Below, one piece after another: positions 53,979-63,233 of a stretch of 64,000 bases of DNA (position 1 is its first letter; every line of letters starts with the position of its first letter). The notes beneath the pieces were generated by a model. The model saw only the letters and a program-made list of their open reading frames with translations, did no database searches and was not told the DNA's origin. The DNA comes from Solenopsis invicta (Eukaryota; Arthropoda; Insecta; Hymenoptera; Formicidae), in the NCBI RefSeq assembly GCF_016802725.1, contig NC_052668.1, positions 434,001 to 498,000 of the forward strand, read 5' to 3'. The position numbers and the translations under genes are program-made.

Positions 53979-54599
53979 CAATTCTTTAGACAAAACTGGC
54001 GGCAAGTCGACACCCTCGGTGGGGTTTTATGTTGGTGCGTCCACCACTCAAAATCATTTAATAAGGAAACTCGAATTCTATTGGCTCTTAAGTGCCGTGC
54101 GAGTGGGCCTTCCCATCGCGACTATTCGGCACCGGAAAATGTCAGAAAAACACGTCAGTTCGCCCCCCTATGGTTTAACAACCGCGCGGCAGATTTCTCT
54201 GTCGCGACACTCCGTCGCTGGAATTGTTAAGGCGACATAGGGTTATGGACGTCTTATGGCTTACGACTGTGCGTACAGTTGCTCTGTCGCCGAGGAGGAG
54301 AGGAAAAAAAAAGGGTTAGGGTACCATGAAGTTTTGAGTTTTATAATTTACTGGCCGTGCGTGCAGATTGCTCTGTCGCGACAGTCCGGCACCAGAAAAG
54401 AAAATATAAAGGATGCGACCTGACGATTTATTGCTACCGAATGCCGACTCGTCGTCTGTGTAATGTCAATGCCGAACGAAAAATTGAGACCGTGGCGTCG
54501 CGGACGTGACACTATAATATATAATGATTACAACAATAAATAAAATATTTTACGTAAATTCTTTTTTTCATATTGTACAATAATTATGAGATGATTTGT

Positions 54600-55010
54600 A
54601 AACTTATAATATATTTATATAATTTTTACCTATAATTAAAATTGGTTACACAATAGCTAGATAGCAGCTAGCTAGTATTATTTAAAAAAGAATATAACTT
54701 ACATCAATTATATTACTATTAGATAGTCACTAGACAGATATTTTTCAAGTAATATAACCTCAATTCTTATTTGCTAATTAATTTAAATATGCTAGTGGCG
54801 AGATAATAGCTTTATTAGATTTGCATAACAATGCAGCGACATCTATCATCATATCTGATATATGATGATTAGACAACAGCTACATCACTAATAACATATT
54901 ATAAATTTTTAGCTAGTTGTTATATCCATCTGACATTAAAATTCTATCTAGCGTAGACTATCTATTCACTATCTTTCAAATCAGACCGGTTAGTTTAATT
55001 TCTACCAGGG
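54600..55010. repeat. Right subterminal CTAG-motif cluster and end of the EnSpm-like element
   Basis: Repeated AGCTAGATAGCAGCTAGCTAGT, AGATAGTCACTAGACAG, GCTAGTGGCGAG, TAGCTAGTTG and ATCTAGCGTAG motifs (shortened here) lie in the last 400 bp and mirror those at 35,825-36,100. The block from 54,516 to 54,600 is plain AT-rich DNA. Confidence 0.6.
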
Positions 55011-55012
55011 TA

Positions 55013-57484
55013 CAACAACAAGGAGCGTGTACCCTTTGTTGTTTATTCAGATTTGGAGTGCATACTGCGGAAGATTGAGTCAGGAACAGAGAACACTTCA
55101 AATTTCTCATATCAGCATCACGAGGTATTTAGTATAGAATATTATGTTAAGTGCTCATACGACGACGCGTTGTCAGAGTATCACTTTCGTCGCGATAACG
55201 ATTGCGTCGTGTGGTTCGCGAAAGAACTCGAAAACCTGGCGCATAGCGTGAAAGCCAGAATATCCGCCAATGTTCCTATGGAATCATTAACTAAAGAGCA
55301 GCAGGAGGCATACAGTAACGCGAGGAATTGTCATATCTGTGAAAAACCGTTCGCACCGAATAGTATACGTGTGCGCGATCATTGCCATTTGACAGGGTCT
55401 TACCGTGGTCCAGCTCATTCAGATTGTAATTTAAATTACAAAAATTCATACGTTATTCCGATCGTATTTCATAATTTATCTGGTTACGATGCACATTTCA
55501 TCATAAAAGAAATTGCCACCATCGAAGGCAAAATCGATTTACTACCGATAAATAAAGAAAAATATATATCTTTTACCAAATATGTCGAAAATACTTGTGA
55601 TAAAGACATAATTTTCAAAAATGCACGAAATTATATACGGCTACGGTTCATCGATTCGTATAAGTTTTTAAGTTCAAGTCTTGACAAATTGGCATCGTTT
55701 TTAAGTCTTGATAAATTAAAAATTTCTCATTCGGAATTTTCCTCGTTATCAAACGAAGACTTTGAATTGTTGACACGCAAAGGTGTCTTTCCATACGAAT
55801 ACGTGGATAATGTTGACAAACTGTATGAAACGCAACTGCCGCCGCGTGAATCATTTTATAGTTCTCTTACCAAGCAGACAGTATCACAGACAGATTATGC
55901 TCATGCTCAGAAAGTTTGGCAGCGGTTCTCAATCAAAACCCTGGGTAAATACAGCGATCTATATCTCAAGACCGATGTCTTATTATTGGCTGATATTTTT
56001 CAAAACTTCCGCGAAAGTAGCATTAATAGTTATGGTCTTGATCTCGCGCATTATTACACATTGCCAGGCTACTCTTGGGATGCAATGTTGAAACTAACAC
56101 GCGTAAGATTTGAGTTGCTCACCGATATAGACATGATCTTATTTATAGAACGCGGTATACGCGGTGGTTTGAGTCAATGCTCCGGTAGATATGCTAAAGC
56201 CAATAATAAGTACATGCGTTCTTACGATCCATCGAAACCATCGTCTTATCTAATGTATTTTGACATAAACAATATGTATGGTTTTGCGATGTGTCAACCA
56301 TTACCATACGGTGAGTTTCAATGGATCGAAAACGTTGACAATTTTGACGTGAACGCGATCGCTTCGGATTCGCCCACTGGATATGTGCTAGAAGTCGATC
56401 TCACATATCCACAATGTCTGCACGATCGACACAGTGACTTACCTTTCTGCCCTACACACGATAAACCGCCAGGATCACGGCAGAAAAAACTTCTCGCAAC
56501 GTTGTACGATAAAAAGCGGTATGTGATACATTACCGTTATTTGCAACAATGTACGCGCAATGGGTTAGCGTAACAAAAATTCATCGCGTATTACAGTTTG
56601 CTCAATCTCCATGGCTTCGCGATTATATAGAATTGAACACAAAATTTAGAATGAGCGCAAAAAATGATTTCGAAAAGAATTTGTACAAATTGATGAACAA
56701 CGCTGTGTTTGGAAAAACTATGGAAAACGTACGTAATCACGTAGACGTAAAATTATTGACAAAATGGGAAGGACGTTACGGTGCAGAGGCAATGATCGCT
56801 AAACCAAATTTTCACAGCCACAGCGTCTTTGCGGAAAATTTAGTTGCCGTCGAACTGCGTAAACTCGAGGTGAAGTTTAACAAGCCGATTTATGTGGGTA
56901 TGTGCATACTTGACATATCAAAAATCTGCTTGTACGAATTTCATCACGAATATATGTTTCCGCTATATAAAGACAAGTGCAAATTGTTATATTCAGATAC
57001 TGATAGTCTTGTTTATTTCCTGGAGTGCGATGATATTTATTCAACGATGAAACGTGATATAGCGAGATATGATACAAGCGATTATCCCGCAGACAATCCG
57101 TACGGTATGCCTCTCGCGAATAAAAAAGTCCTCGGTCTAATGAAAGATGAAAACAACGGTGCGATCATGACCGAATTTGTAGGGCTTAGAGCAAAGATGT
57201 ATGCGATCAAAGTAGATGGTAAAAAGGATACCAAAAAAGCGAAAGGTGTGAAAAACAATGTAGTAGCGCGAACTATTACTTTTGAAGATTATATGCGATG
57301 TTTGAACGATGAAATAGAATTAACTCGTAGCTAATCGTGTATACGTTCGAAGCTGCATCAAGTGTTTACGGTTTCAGAATCCAAAGTGGCGCTCTCGCCA
57401 TATGATGATAAAAGATACCTTGTTCCATCATCATCATCATTAACAAATACATTACCATGGGGACATTGGCAGATACAGTTATAA
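55013..57484 (+). pseudogene. polB: Protein-primed DNA polymerase B, exonuclease-to-C-terminus part
   Basis: This continues the gene cut at 35,824. It opens with exonuclease motif I (YSDLEC near 55,043). An endonuclease-VII/HNH-like Cys-His insert follows (CHICEKPF ... RDHCHLTG ... HSDCNLNY), then Exo II (NLSGYDAHFI) and Exo III-like FIDSYKFLSSSLDKL. Polymerase motif A is FDINNMYGFAM (about 56,265), motif B KLMNNAVFGKTMENV (about 56,685) and motif C YSDTDSLVY (about 56,993). A frameshift lies near 56,560. A TAA at 57,332-57,334 is followed in frame by more conserved C-terminus (SPYDDKRYL, LPWGHW) to 57,484. The enzyme would replicate the viral genome from a protein primer. Nonfunctional here. 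Confidence 0.88.
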
Positions 57485-57879
57485 TCATAAGATGTTCTCA
57501 CATTTTTACAAATATTATGCATTTTAATCTTTTATTGTATTACATTTTTTTATGTTTCTTACACGTTTAATATGCTAGTAATATTTTATATAAGTACGTT
57601 ATTCATACTTTATACTTTGTATACGTTTTATATTCTGTATGCTTCATTTTATACATCTTATGTATTGTTTCATATATGTTACTCGCTTAATATATATTTG
57701 ACGTTTTATGAATAAGATATTTTGATATTTTTTCAAATTTTAGATATACGTTTTTTTAATAAAAATTTTTATATGACATTTTGTATTAATAAGGATAGAA
57801 GAAGAATAAAGACCTAAAAAATTGTTTGTATTCATTTTATATATTTTGTAAACGCTTATATGATATAAAATATATACAT
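57485..57879. other. AT-rich spacer after polB
   Basis: No coding or structured feature seen. It is AT-rich and runs to the ACAT target site of the solo LTR. The polymerase and integrase genes converge here, so transcription end signals are expected; several AATAAA-like strings occur (for example near 57,707 and 57,805). Confidence 0.4.
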
Positions 57880-59638
57880 TGTGACGTGACATCCCGTTTG
57901 GCTGTCCGTCACAGGGATCGTAAGATCCGAGCGAGGAGCGCACGCTGCAGCTTTACGTCCTCTCGGCTCGGAGACGGACGTGTCGGCGAGTGCGCTTATA
58001 ATTCCGCGTTTTTGTTTTGTGTGCGTGTGTCCGTCCGTTAATTTTAGCGACGTTTGGCGGATCGGCGGCTAGCGCATATTCCTTTTTTTTTGTATCGACA
58101 AGATCTCACCCGACGAGCAGACTAGAAGAAGGAGGAGGCTGCCGCCACTGGAGACCTTCCGAACCGTGCGCAGGATCGCAGTAGCGCGCACGACAGGTGA
58201 TCTCTCTTCATTTAATTATGTTACCTCTTACCGTCGCGCCTGTACGCAACAGTAAAGCCGCTGAAATTGCAGGACGCAAAGAGGAAAGGTCCGGCGTAGG
58301 AGATGTCGACACTCCGCGCAGATCATCGCGTAGGAGACTCCGAACGAGGAGCTGCGAGGGAAAGTTCCGGACGTGGTCCCGAGCGCGGGGGCACCGGACG
58401 TCGAAGAGTCCGTAGGGATAGCCGTCCGGCCTCGGGGAAACCACGGGAAGAGTCGCAAGCTGCCCGAAGACACCGACCTACCTCGAATTGCGCGCCGCGG
58501 CGCGACAGCCTGATTAGAGGGTCGCGAGGACCGCGTTATAAGGCGGAACCAATAGCGCGGCGCGACGAACCCCCGTGCGTGGGGGCGAGAGATCCTGCGT
58601 GCCGCCTGCCGAATTTCCTCGCGCTATCGATCACTTCGCTGTGGATCGTCACCGGTGCGATATTAGGAGCCGAGACGACGGGAGCCGCTTTCGAGGCCAA
58701 GTCACATTCCCGCACGAGGACGAGTTCGGGCCCAGCCAGCGTCGTGGTGAGACGAACGAACTAGTGTAAAGCCACCGATTTTGCCGGCCGGATGAGTCGC
58801 GCGTGCGAGAGTCGTCTTTAGAGTTCACGTTCGCCGTACAATCCTCCGCCGGAACGGGAACACGCTAGTGCTCGCGTTCGGTCCGCGTGCTCAACCGCCG
58901 TGCGCCTCATCCGACCAAGTCGCGTCTTGATCCTTTCGGTTCCGTTTATTGAGAGCGTCGCCGACACCACAGCTAAGTCGAGTTAATTGTGATGCATTCT
59001 TGTATGTCGTCTGTAGTATGTATGCGTTTCTGTTGGGCGATGTCCGTTTTGTTCGGCGTACTTCCGAACGCTTGCTTCGTACCGAATCGCCATCACTTTG
59101 CGTGAATTGAGAGTGCGTGTGTAGAGTGACGAGAGTGCACGGTGTTTGTCTGCCGCCGTTCAGAATGGAATTGTGCCTCTCTCCGTTCGGTGAGCTCGTA
59201 CCGACGACCGCGTGATATTTTCCGCTCGCGTCCGGGTCGCGAAACACCGTCGCAGAACCTTGTGAGTAGCGTGATCTATCGGAAATATATTGTTTATTTC
59301 TATCGGAATGAAGCGTTGTCTCTAAGTTCCCTCGCTCTCCTCTGTCTCCTCGTCCGTCGCGAACCACCCCCTCTGCCAATTCCGTGGCTGAGCTACCGGT
59401 TAAAAGAGCCCGTTATTGCCCGTGACGAAGTAGAGTATTTTCGCGTTTCCTTTTCCGGTATGAATCGAGAGATCGGTCACGTTCCGATCTAAGAGTGGCA
59501 CGCTCGCTCGTGCCTGGCGCCCAATCGTATCGACTAACTTCGCACTTTTGATATGAGCGACTTCGCGATTACCGTGGCTGCCTAACTAGCGTCACGAGCA
59601 ATTAACGCAGTTGCACCACGCTCGTGAGTGCGGTCGCA
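57880..59638. mobile_element. Solo LTR, 1.76 kb (copy 2), inside the virus-like element
   Basis: TGTGACGTGACATCCCG ... GTGCGGTCGCA, flanked by ACAT (57,876-57,879 and 59,639-59,642). It is nearly identical to copy 1 at 12,970-14,726, in the same orientation, and differs by scattered substitutions and one T in a T-run. It landed between the convergent polymerase and integrase genes without cutting either. The 153-codon plus frame (58,303-58,764) and 162-codon minus frame (58,891-59,379) remain open in both copies. Confidence 0.85.
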
Positions 59639-59658
59639 ACATATTTAATTGAAATAAA

Positions 59659-60606
59659 TCAAATAACATCTTTTTTATTTATCCATGAGTTGTGCGAATC
59701 ATCGAATCCCAGCCACTTGACGTAAACCTTGTTTCCTTTCTTCTTTATTATCTTCTCTACCAGGTATACATTTGGATGAGTCGTGCGATGCAACTCGTAC
59801 TCATAGAAGGCACCCGCTATTTGTTTACCGCGATAATCTTCCAGGAGATAAGTTACGGGATTAGTGCGCTGTACTTTAACGATCTTAAACACCTCGGTGG
59901 TCCAATTGGAGGTGTACCCCTTAGAGAATGTCGTTTTGTGCTTGCTCACGCGCACCGAATCGTTTACTTTGAATTTCGCGGGTCCCATGATTTTTATGTG
60001 AGAGTATACAGTGCCCAGGAGTTTTTCAGCAACTTCCGAATTAACGTCGACTGGTCGCATGCCGATAGTACGATGCCTGCGGTTATTGTAATCCGACACC
60101 AGACGCGGCAACTCGTTGACCCACTTGTGCGACTCGTTAAGTGTAAACATACGCCACATATCGTTCTTAAGTGTGCGATTCCATATCTCTATTATCGATG
60201 CTTTTAAAACCGAATATATAGAATAATGATTAATGTCATGCTTTTTCAAGACTTTTTGCACATCGGCGTTATAAAATTCCTTTCCCATATCCGTTTGCAA
60301 ATTTTTCGGGCATCTTCCGCTCTCTCGAATTATCTTGGTGATTGCGTCAGCCGTCTCGCGCCCGGCCTTGCTCTTAAGCGGTACTGCCCAGGCGTATTTA
60401 CTCAACGCATCGATGACGGTAAGTATGTAATTATGACCTCTATTATACTTTGAATAGGGACGCATCTCGACGATATCAGCTTGCCAAAGATCGTTGAATC
60501 CTTTGATTATAACACGTCTTCTAGGAAAATTGCGTCTAGCTGACGCGTGTAATTCTTCGACGACTCGTTGCCTCTCGGAGCTTATTGTTTTCTTCGATGA
60601 ACTCAT
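59659..60606 (-). CDS. Viral retroviral-type integrase with chromodomain-like tail
   Basis: 315 codons, uninterrupted. The DDE core is visible: Asp in DLWQADIVEM, Asp in LQTDMGKEFY, Glu in ASIIEIWNRTLKN, with YNNRRHRTIGMRP downstream. After an SH3-like basic region (FKVNDSVRVSKHKTTFSKGY) the C-terminus YLVEKIIKKKGNKVYVKWLGF resembles a chromodomain. There is no clear N-terminal HHCC site, so the start at 60,606 may miss part of the domain or this lineage lacks it. It inserts the viral DNA into the host. The promoter is at 60,636-60,671. Confidence 0.88.
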   Translation of the reverse strand: MSSSKKTISSERQRVVEELHASARRNFPRRRVIIKGFNDLWQADIVEMRPYSKYNRGHNYILTVIDALSKYAWAVPLKSKAGRETADAITKIIRESGRCPKNLQTDMGKEFYNADVQKVLKKHDINHYSIYSVLKASIIEIWNRTLKNDMWRMFTLNESHKWVNELPRLVSDYNNRRHRTIGMRPVDVNSEVAEKLLGTVYSHIKIMGPAKFKVNDSVRVSKHKTTFSKGYTSNWTTEVFKIVKVQRTNPVTYLLEDYRGKQIAGAFYEYELHRTTHPNVYLVEKIIKKKGNKVYVKWLGFDDSHNSWINKKDVI

Positions 60607-60630
60607 ATTTCGGCGCGTAAACGAATTGCA

Positions 60631-60671
60631 TTACGACTGACTCGTTTAGCGGTTACATGATCTAATTTATA
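60631..60671 (-). promoter_or_regulatory. Integrase promoter (TATA plus GAGTCAGT initiator)
   Basis: Minus strand TATAAATTAGATC starts at 60,671 and ACGAGTCAGTCGTAA follows, with the initiator A at 60,638, 33 nt from the first T. The coiled-coil gene has an almost identical module with the same spacing. Confidence 0.65.
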
Positions 60672-60729
60672 ATGTCGGCATTGCAAAGTTCCTCTACTTT
60701 GTTTTTAAAAAAACGTTTTTCTCCATTTA

Positions 60730-60993
60730 TCAGTATTTTCTGTCTTCCTTTAATAACTTTTCTTTGTCTTCCGGTTTCTGTCGATTAGATAATTTTTCAT
60801 ACTCATTCTTGACTCGATCTACGGCCATACGATAACCATCCTTCACTCGTTCTTGTGTCTTTTCATAGCGATCCTGAGCCGATCGATAATTGTCTGACAA
60901 CCGTTCTTGAAACGTCCGATTTTTATTTAAGAGTCGTTCAAAGTCATTTGTTAAACGTTCGTAATCGTCTTTTCGACGTTCATTGCTGCTCAT
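60730..60993 (-). CDS. Small charged coiled-coil protein
   Basis: 87 codons, almost entirely charged helix with heptad-like spacing (DYERLTNDFERLLNKN, QDRYEKTQERVKDGY, KNEYEKLSNRQ). No family recognised. It has its own TATA/initiator module (61,068-61,031) and is bracketed by integrase and the structural-type gene. A virion-core or scaffold role is possible but only inferred. Confidence 0.65.
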   Translation of the reverse strand: MSSNERRKDDYERLTNDFERLLNKNRTFQERLSDNYRSAQDRYEKTQERVKDGYRMAVDRVKNEYEKLSNRQKPEDKEKLLKEDRKY

Positions 60994-61030
60994 TTTTGTC
61001 GCACGTCCTTCTCAAACAAAATCAACCTCT

Positions 61031-61068
61031 CGTCTGACTCGTTTCGTGGGTATACGATTTAATTTATA
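61031..61068 (-). promoter_or_regulatory. Promoter of the coiled-coil gene
   Basis: TATAAATTAAATC from 61,068 and ACGAGTCAGACG, with the CAG A at 61,035, 33 nt downstream. It matches the integrase module in both sequence and spacing. The TATA overlaps the last codons of the upstream gene. Confidence 0.65.
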
Positions 61069-62140
61069 ATTATGCCAGTTTCACGAAGTTCTTCCACGAT
61101 GGACAACATCTCGTTGCCGTGAGCGTCGTTGCCCGCTCGATGTGAAGCATCTAGCAATCGTAGACGATCTACTAATTCGTTGGGATCGTCCCAGTGCACG
61201 TAATCAATCGCGTTGTCGTTTAGTATCATAGCGCGAGGTAATCCCTTTCCGGATTTATTCTCTTTGGTGTAGATTCGATTGACATCAATGGTGCGATCAC
61301 GTATCTATACTTGTATCCTTTGTTGCCTCGTAGTCGACTCTCCGCGGTGTAATTACGTCTATGTACGTTTGTAGTCAACAATATGCTCTTGTACTTTTGC
61401 AAATCGTCCTCCTTATAGAGAAAATCATCGGGGAGTCTCTTAAAAATCAACTCGTAAAGACCAGGTGTGCCAGCGTATTGCACGCCATCGATAATTATGT
61501 TATCATTGATGTCCACGTCAAACTTTTTATTACCAAGCATCATTCCATCCTTGTCGAGACGAACACCATACACGGTGTCTATAATTTTCTCTTTTCCACC
61601 ACCGCTGAAGAAATCTCCGATGTACTTTTGACCGAGCGGGCCTAAATGCTCAGACAACGTTTTTCGACCTTCCAACGTTTGCATCTGATGTTGAACAGAC
61701 GTTCCAAACGAATCGTCTGTGATTTCGAAAACGTTCTCGAGAGCCTTGTTAGTTAATGTTGCAGGACCAATCATCGTACGCGGTGTTGACGTTATCGCTG
61801 GTGAATCCATTGCGTCTTACGCTTGTTCAAAACGTTGCTTTTTGCTCGATGTTGCTTTCGACAATTCGTAAGATGCACCATCGTCGTCATCGTCGTCGCT
61901 CGGTCTTTTCTTAATTATTCTTTCTTCCTTGATTTCTTCTTTTCTTTTAATCGGCTGAGATTCTTCGGCAATCTGTTTCAGAGGTGCGACGATGGGCTTG
62001 AAACGTCTCTCCATTGCAATTTCCTCCTCGATCCTGCCGGTTTTTAAAGCGCGATGTTTCTTGCGGATCGCATCGCTCGTTTTTTCAATCTACCTCGCGA
62101 GTTGCTCACGCTTGCGTATATCTTTGTTATTTTCCGCCAT
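61059..62140 (-). pseudogene. Conserved adintovirus/Polinton structural-type protein, broken
   Basis: Reading from the ATG at 62,140, eight bases after the ATPase stop, the frame shows a charged helical N-terminus (AIRKKHRALKTGRIEEEIA), FKPIVAPLKQIAEE, a nuclear-signal-like KRP and acidic DDDDDD run. The globular part follows: GPLGQKYIGDFFSGGG, VYGVRLDKDGMMLGNKKFDV, YAGTPGLYELIFKRLP, YKSILLTTNVHRRNY and NKGYKYRYVIAPL. Breaks are a TAG at residue 17, a TAA at 61,817-61,819 and a frameshift near 61,270-61,300. After the shift the other frame gives a conserved-looking tail (NELVDRLRLLDASHRAG ... MLSIVEELRETG) to 61,059. I know this protein only as a recurrent gene next to the ATPase in such elements; function unknown, possibly virion. 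Confidence 0.7.
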
Positions 62141-62148
62141 GTTAACGT

Positions 62149-62877
62149 TCAACGTTGACGTATCGATAATGACTCGTTTTGCGGTACCGCGAACTCGTTA
62201 AATCCTTTTCTGTATCGTCCGTTACTAAGCGCGCTGTCCTTGTCTATCACTAGAAATCCATACTTTTGTTGCCAAAAAGCACGGCACAAAGCACAAAATT
62301 CGTCGTACGACATGTCGGTGTTTACGTGATCGTTGTAAACGTGTTTGAGGTTGGTACCATCCTGTTTAAACAGAATTAGGAGATTGACGTTATCACGTAT
62401 CAGATGTTTAGGTATCTTCGCGTACGTTTGACAAAGATAAAAGCAGTCGACAGTCGAGTGGCGGCCCATTGAAAAGTATTCTCTCACCGCATCCTGCTTA
62501 TCGCACGCAACGTCGTCGAAGACGAAGATTGAATTCGGAAGCACCTCGCTCGGTGGAATAACGTCGCTATTATTGGAGAACGTAAAGTGGCCGATTTCAT
62601 CGATCGATTTCAACAGATTTTCGAGATATTGATATTTAGGCTGCTGCAGCGACTTGGAATAAATATAAACATTCTCGAAACGTACACCATGCGGACTCTC
62701 GAGCAGGCTTATCAGAACATTAGTTTTGCCGCACGAAGATGGTCCCGCAATTATTGCGCGGATGGTACTCGGCAGCATTTCACCGTGTTTCCGCAACTGC
62801 ACGTTGTCCCCCATCATTCGCAATTTCTCGTCGCAGTTTGTGACGCGTATCGTCAGCGACTGCCGCACGAATTTCAT
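62149..62877 (-). CDS. Genome-packaging ATPase (FtsK/HerA, A32-like)
   Basis: 242 codons, intact. Walker A is AGPSSCGKTNVL (about residue 45) and Walker B is NSIFVFDDVACD (about residue 120), followed by a sensor-like CQTYAKIPKHLIRDN. Size and motif spacing fit the single-domain packaging ATPases of Polintons, adintoviruses and poxvirus A32. It would pump the genome into capsids. The 5' leader is very short: the initiator-like GAGTTTAGT is about 12 nt before the ATG. Confidence 0.9.
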   Translation of the reverse strand: MKFVRQSLTIRVTNCDEKLRMMGDNVQLRKHGEMLPSTIRAIIAGPSSCGKTNVLISLLESPHGVRFENVYIYSKSLQQPKYQYLENLLKSIDEIGHFTFSNNSDVIPPSEVLPNSIFVFDDVACDKQDAVREYFSMGRHSTVDCFYLCQTYAKIPKHLIRDNVNLLILFKQDGTNLKHVYNDHVNTDMSYDEFCALCRAFWQQKYGFLVIDKDSALSNGRYRKGFNEFAVPQNESLSIRQR

Positions 62878-62883
62878 GTTTCA

Positions 62884-62947
62884 CACTAAACTCGCGTGAC
62901 GCGTCGAGGGCCTATTTATAGATGTGTGAAATCTTGAGTAGCTCAGT
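62884..62947. promoter_or_regulatory. Divergent viral promoter
   Basis: CTATTTATAG at 62,912-62,921 reads as TATA on both strands. Leftward, TATAAATAGG (from 62,920) is followed 33 nt later by the A of GAGTTTAGT and then the ATPase ATG. Rightward, TATTTATA (62,913) is followed by TCAGT at 62,943-62,947, 32 nt to its A, and an ATG at 62,955. The rightward start site excludes the upstream ATG at 62,922 from the mRNA. Confidence 0.6.
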
Positions 62948-62954
62948 ATCAAAA

Positions 62955-63233
62955 ATGTTTCTCGCGCTGTCACATCCCAGCGATATTCTGGACCTAAGCG
63001 CTGAGCAGTTGCAATATATACCTAAAGTCGTACTGTTACGCGTGTGCTGTAATTACATCGACCACGTTTGGGAACGGCTTCCGAAACATATACAGGTGGA
63101 CCCGGTAGTTCAAACTTATCGTCGCTGCGACGAGCATTATAATCAACCTTGGCGTACGCACATCGACGGCCCTGCACCGAGGATAAAAGATTGCAGCGAA
63201 TGTCAGCGTCGAACAAAACCGGAAGTTTGCTGA
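62955..63233 (+). CDS. Small viral protein upstream of the PLA2 gene
   Basis: 92 codons from the ATG at 62,955, chosen because it follows the TCAGT initiator. The N-terminus (HPSDILDLSAEQLQYIPKVVLLRV) is leucine-rich and loosely F-box-like, and the C-terminus has Cys residues (CSECQRR). It overlaps the PLA2 gene by 34 nt. No firm family. Confidence 0.55.
   Translation: MFLALSHPSDILDLSAEQLQYIPKVVLLRVCCNYIDHVWERLPKHIQVDPVVQTYRRCDEHYNQPWRTHIDGPAPRIKDCSECQRRTKPEVC

Larger units (their letters stand above)
42462..54511 (-). mobile_element. Gypsy-class endogenous retrovirus with a chuvirus-like envelope
   Basis: 12,050 bp, bounded by LTRs of 2,070 and 2,080 bp (42,462-44,531 and 52,432-54,511) with TG...CA ends and a 4-bp duplication CTAT (42,458-42,461 and 54,512-54,515). 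On the minus strand the order is gag, pol (protease, RT, RNase H, integrase), env. By eye the LTRs differ by about seven substitutions and two small indels, so insertion is recent. It sits in the EnSpm-like element, to the right of its transposase gene. Unusual features are the long LTRs with their own open frames and the env lineage. Confidence 0.93.
52432..54511 (-). repeat. Gypsy 5' LTR
   Basis: 2,080 bp. It is near-identical to the 3' LTR except for a 10-bp insertion near 52,550, a single G near 54,302 and a handful of substitutions. Confidence 0.95.
35825..55010. mobile_element. CACTA/EnSpm-like two-gene transposon inserted in polB (carrying a nested Gypsy element)
   Basis: The ends CCCTGGTAGAAATT (35,825) and AATTTCTACCAGGG (to 55,010) are perfect 14-bp inverted repeats, flanked by TA at 35,823-35,824 and 55,011-55,012. 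Removing the insert with one TA puts the two polymerase halves back in the same reading frame, which fixes the boundaries. Multiple CTAGT/ACTAG/AGCTAG motifs cluster within 300-400 bp of both ends, like CACTA subterminal repeats. The element proper is about 7.1 kb with a DUF4806-like gene (plus) and a Tnp2-like transposase (minus). The remaining 12 kb is the Gypsy element. Assignment to EnSpm rests on gene content; the ends do not read CACTA. Confidence 0.75.

Noticed and set aside
59692..60207. 171-codon plus-strand frame over the integrase
   Set aside because: Antisense shadow of the intact integrase gene.
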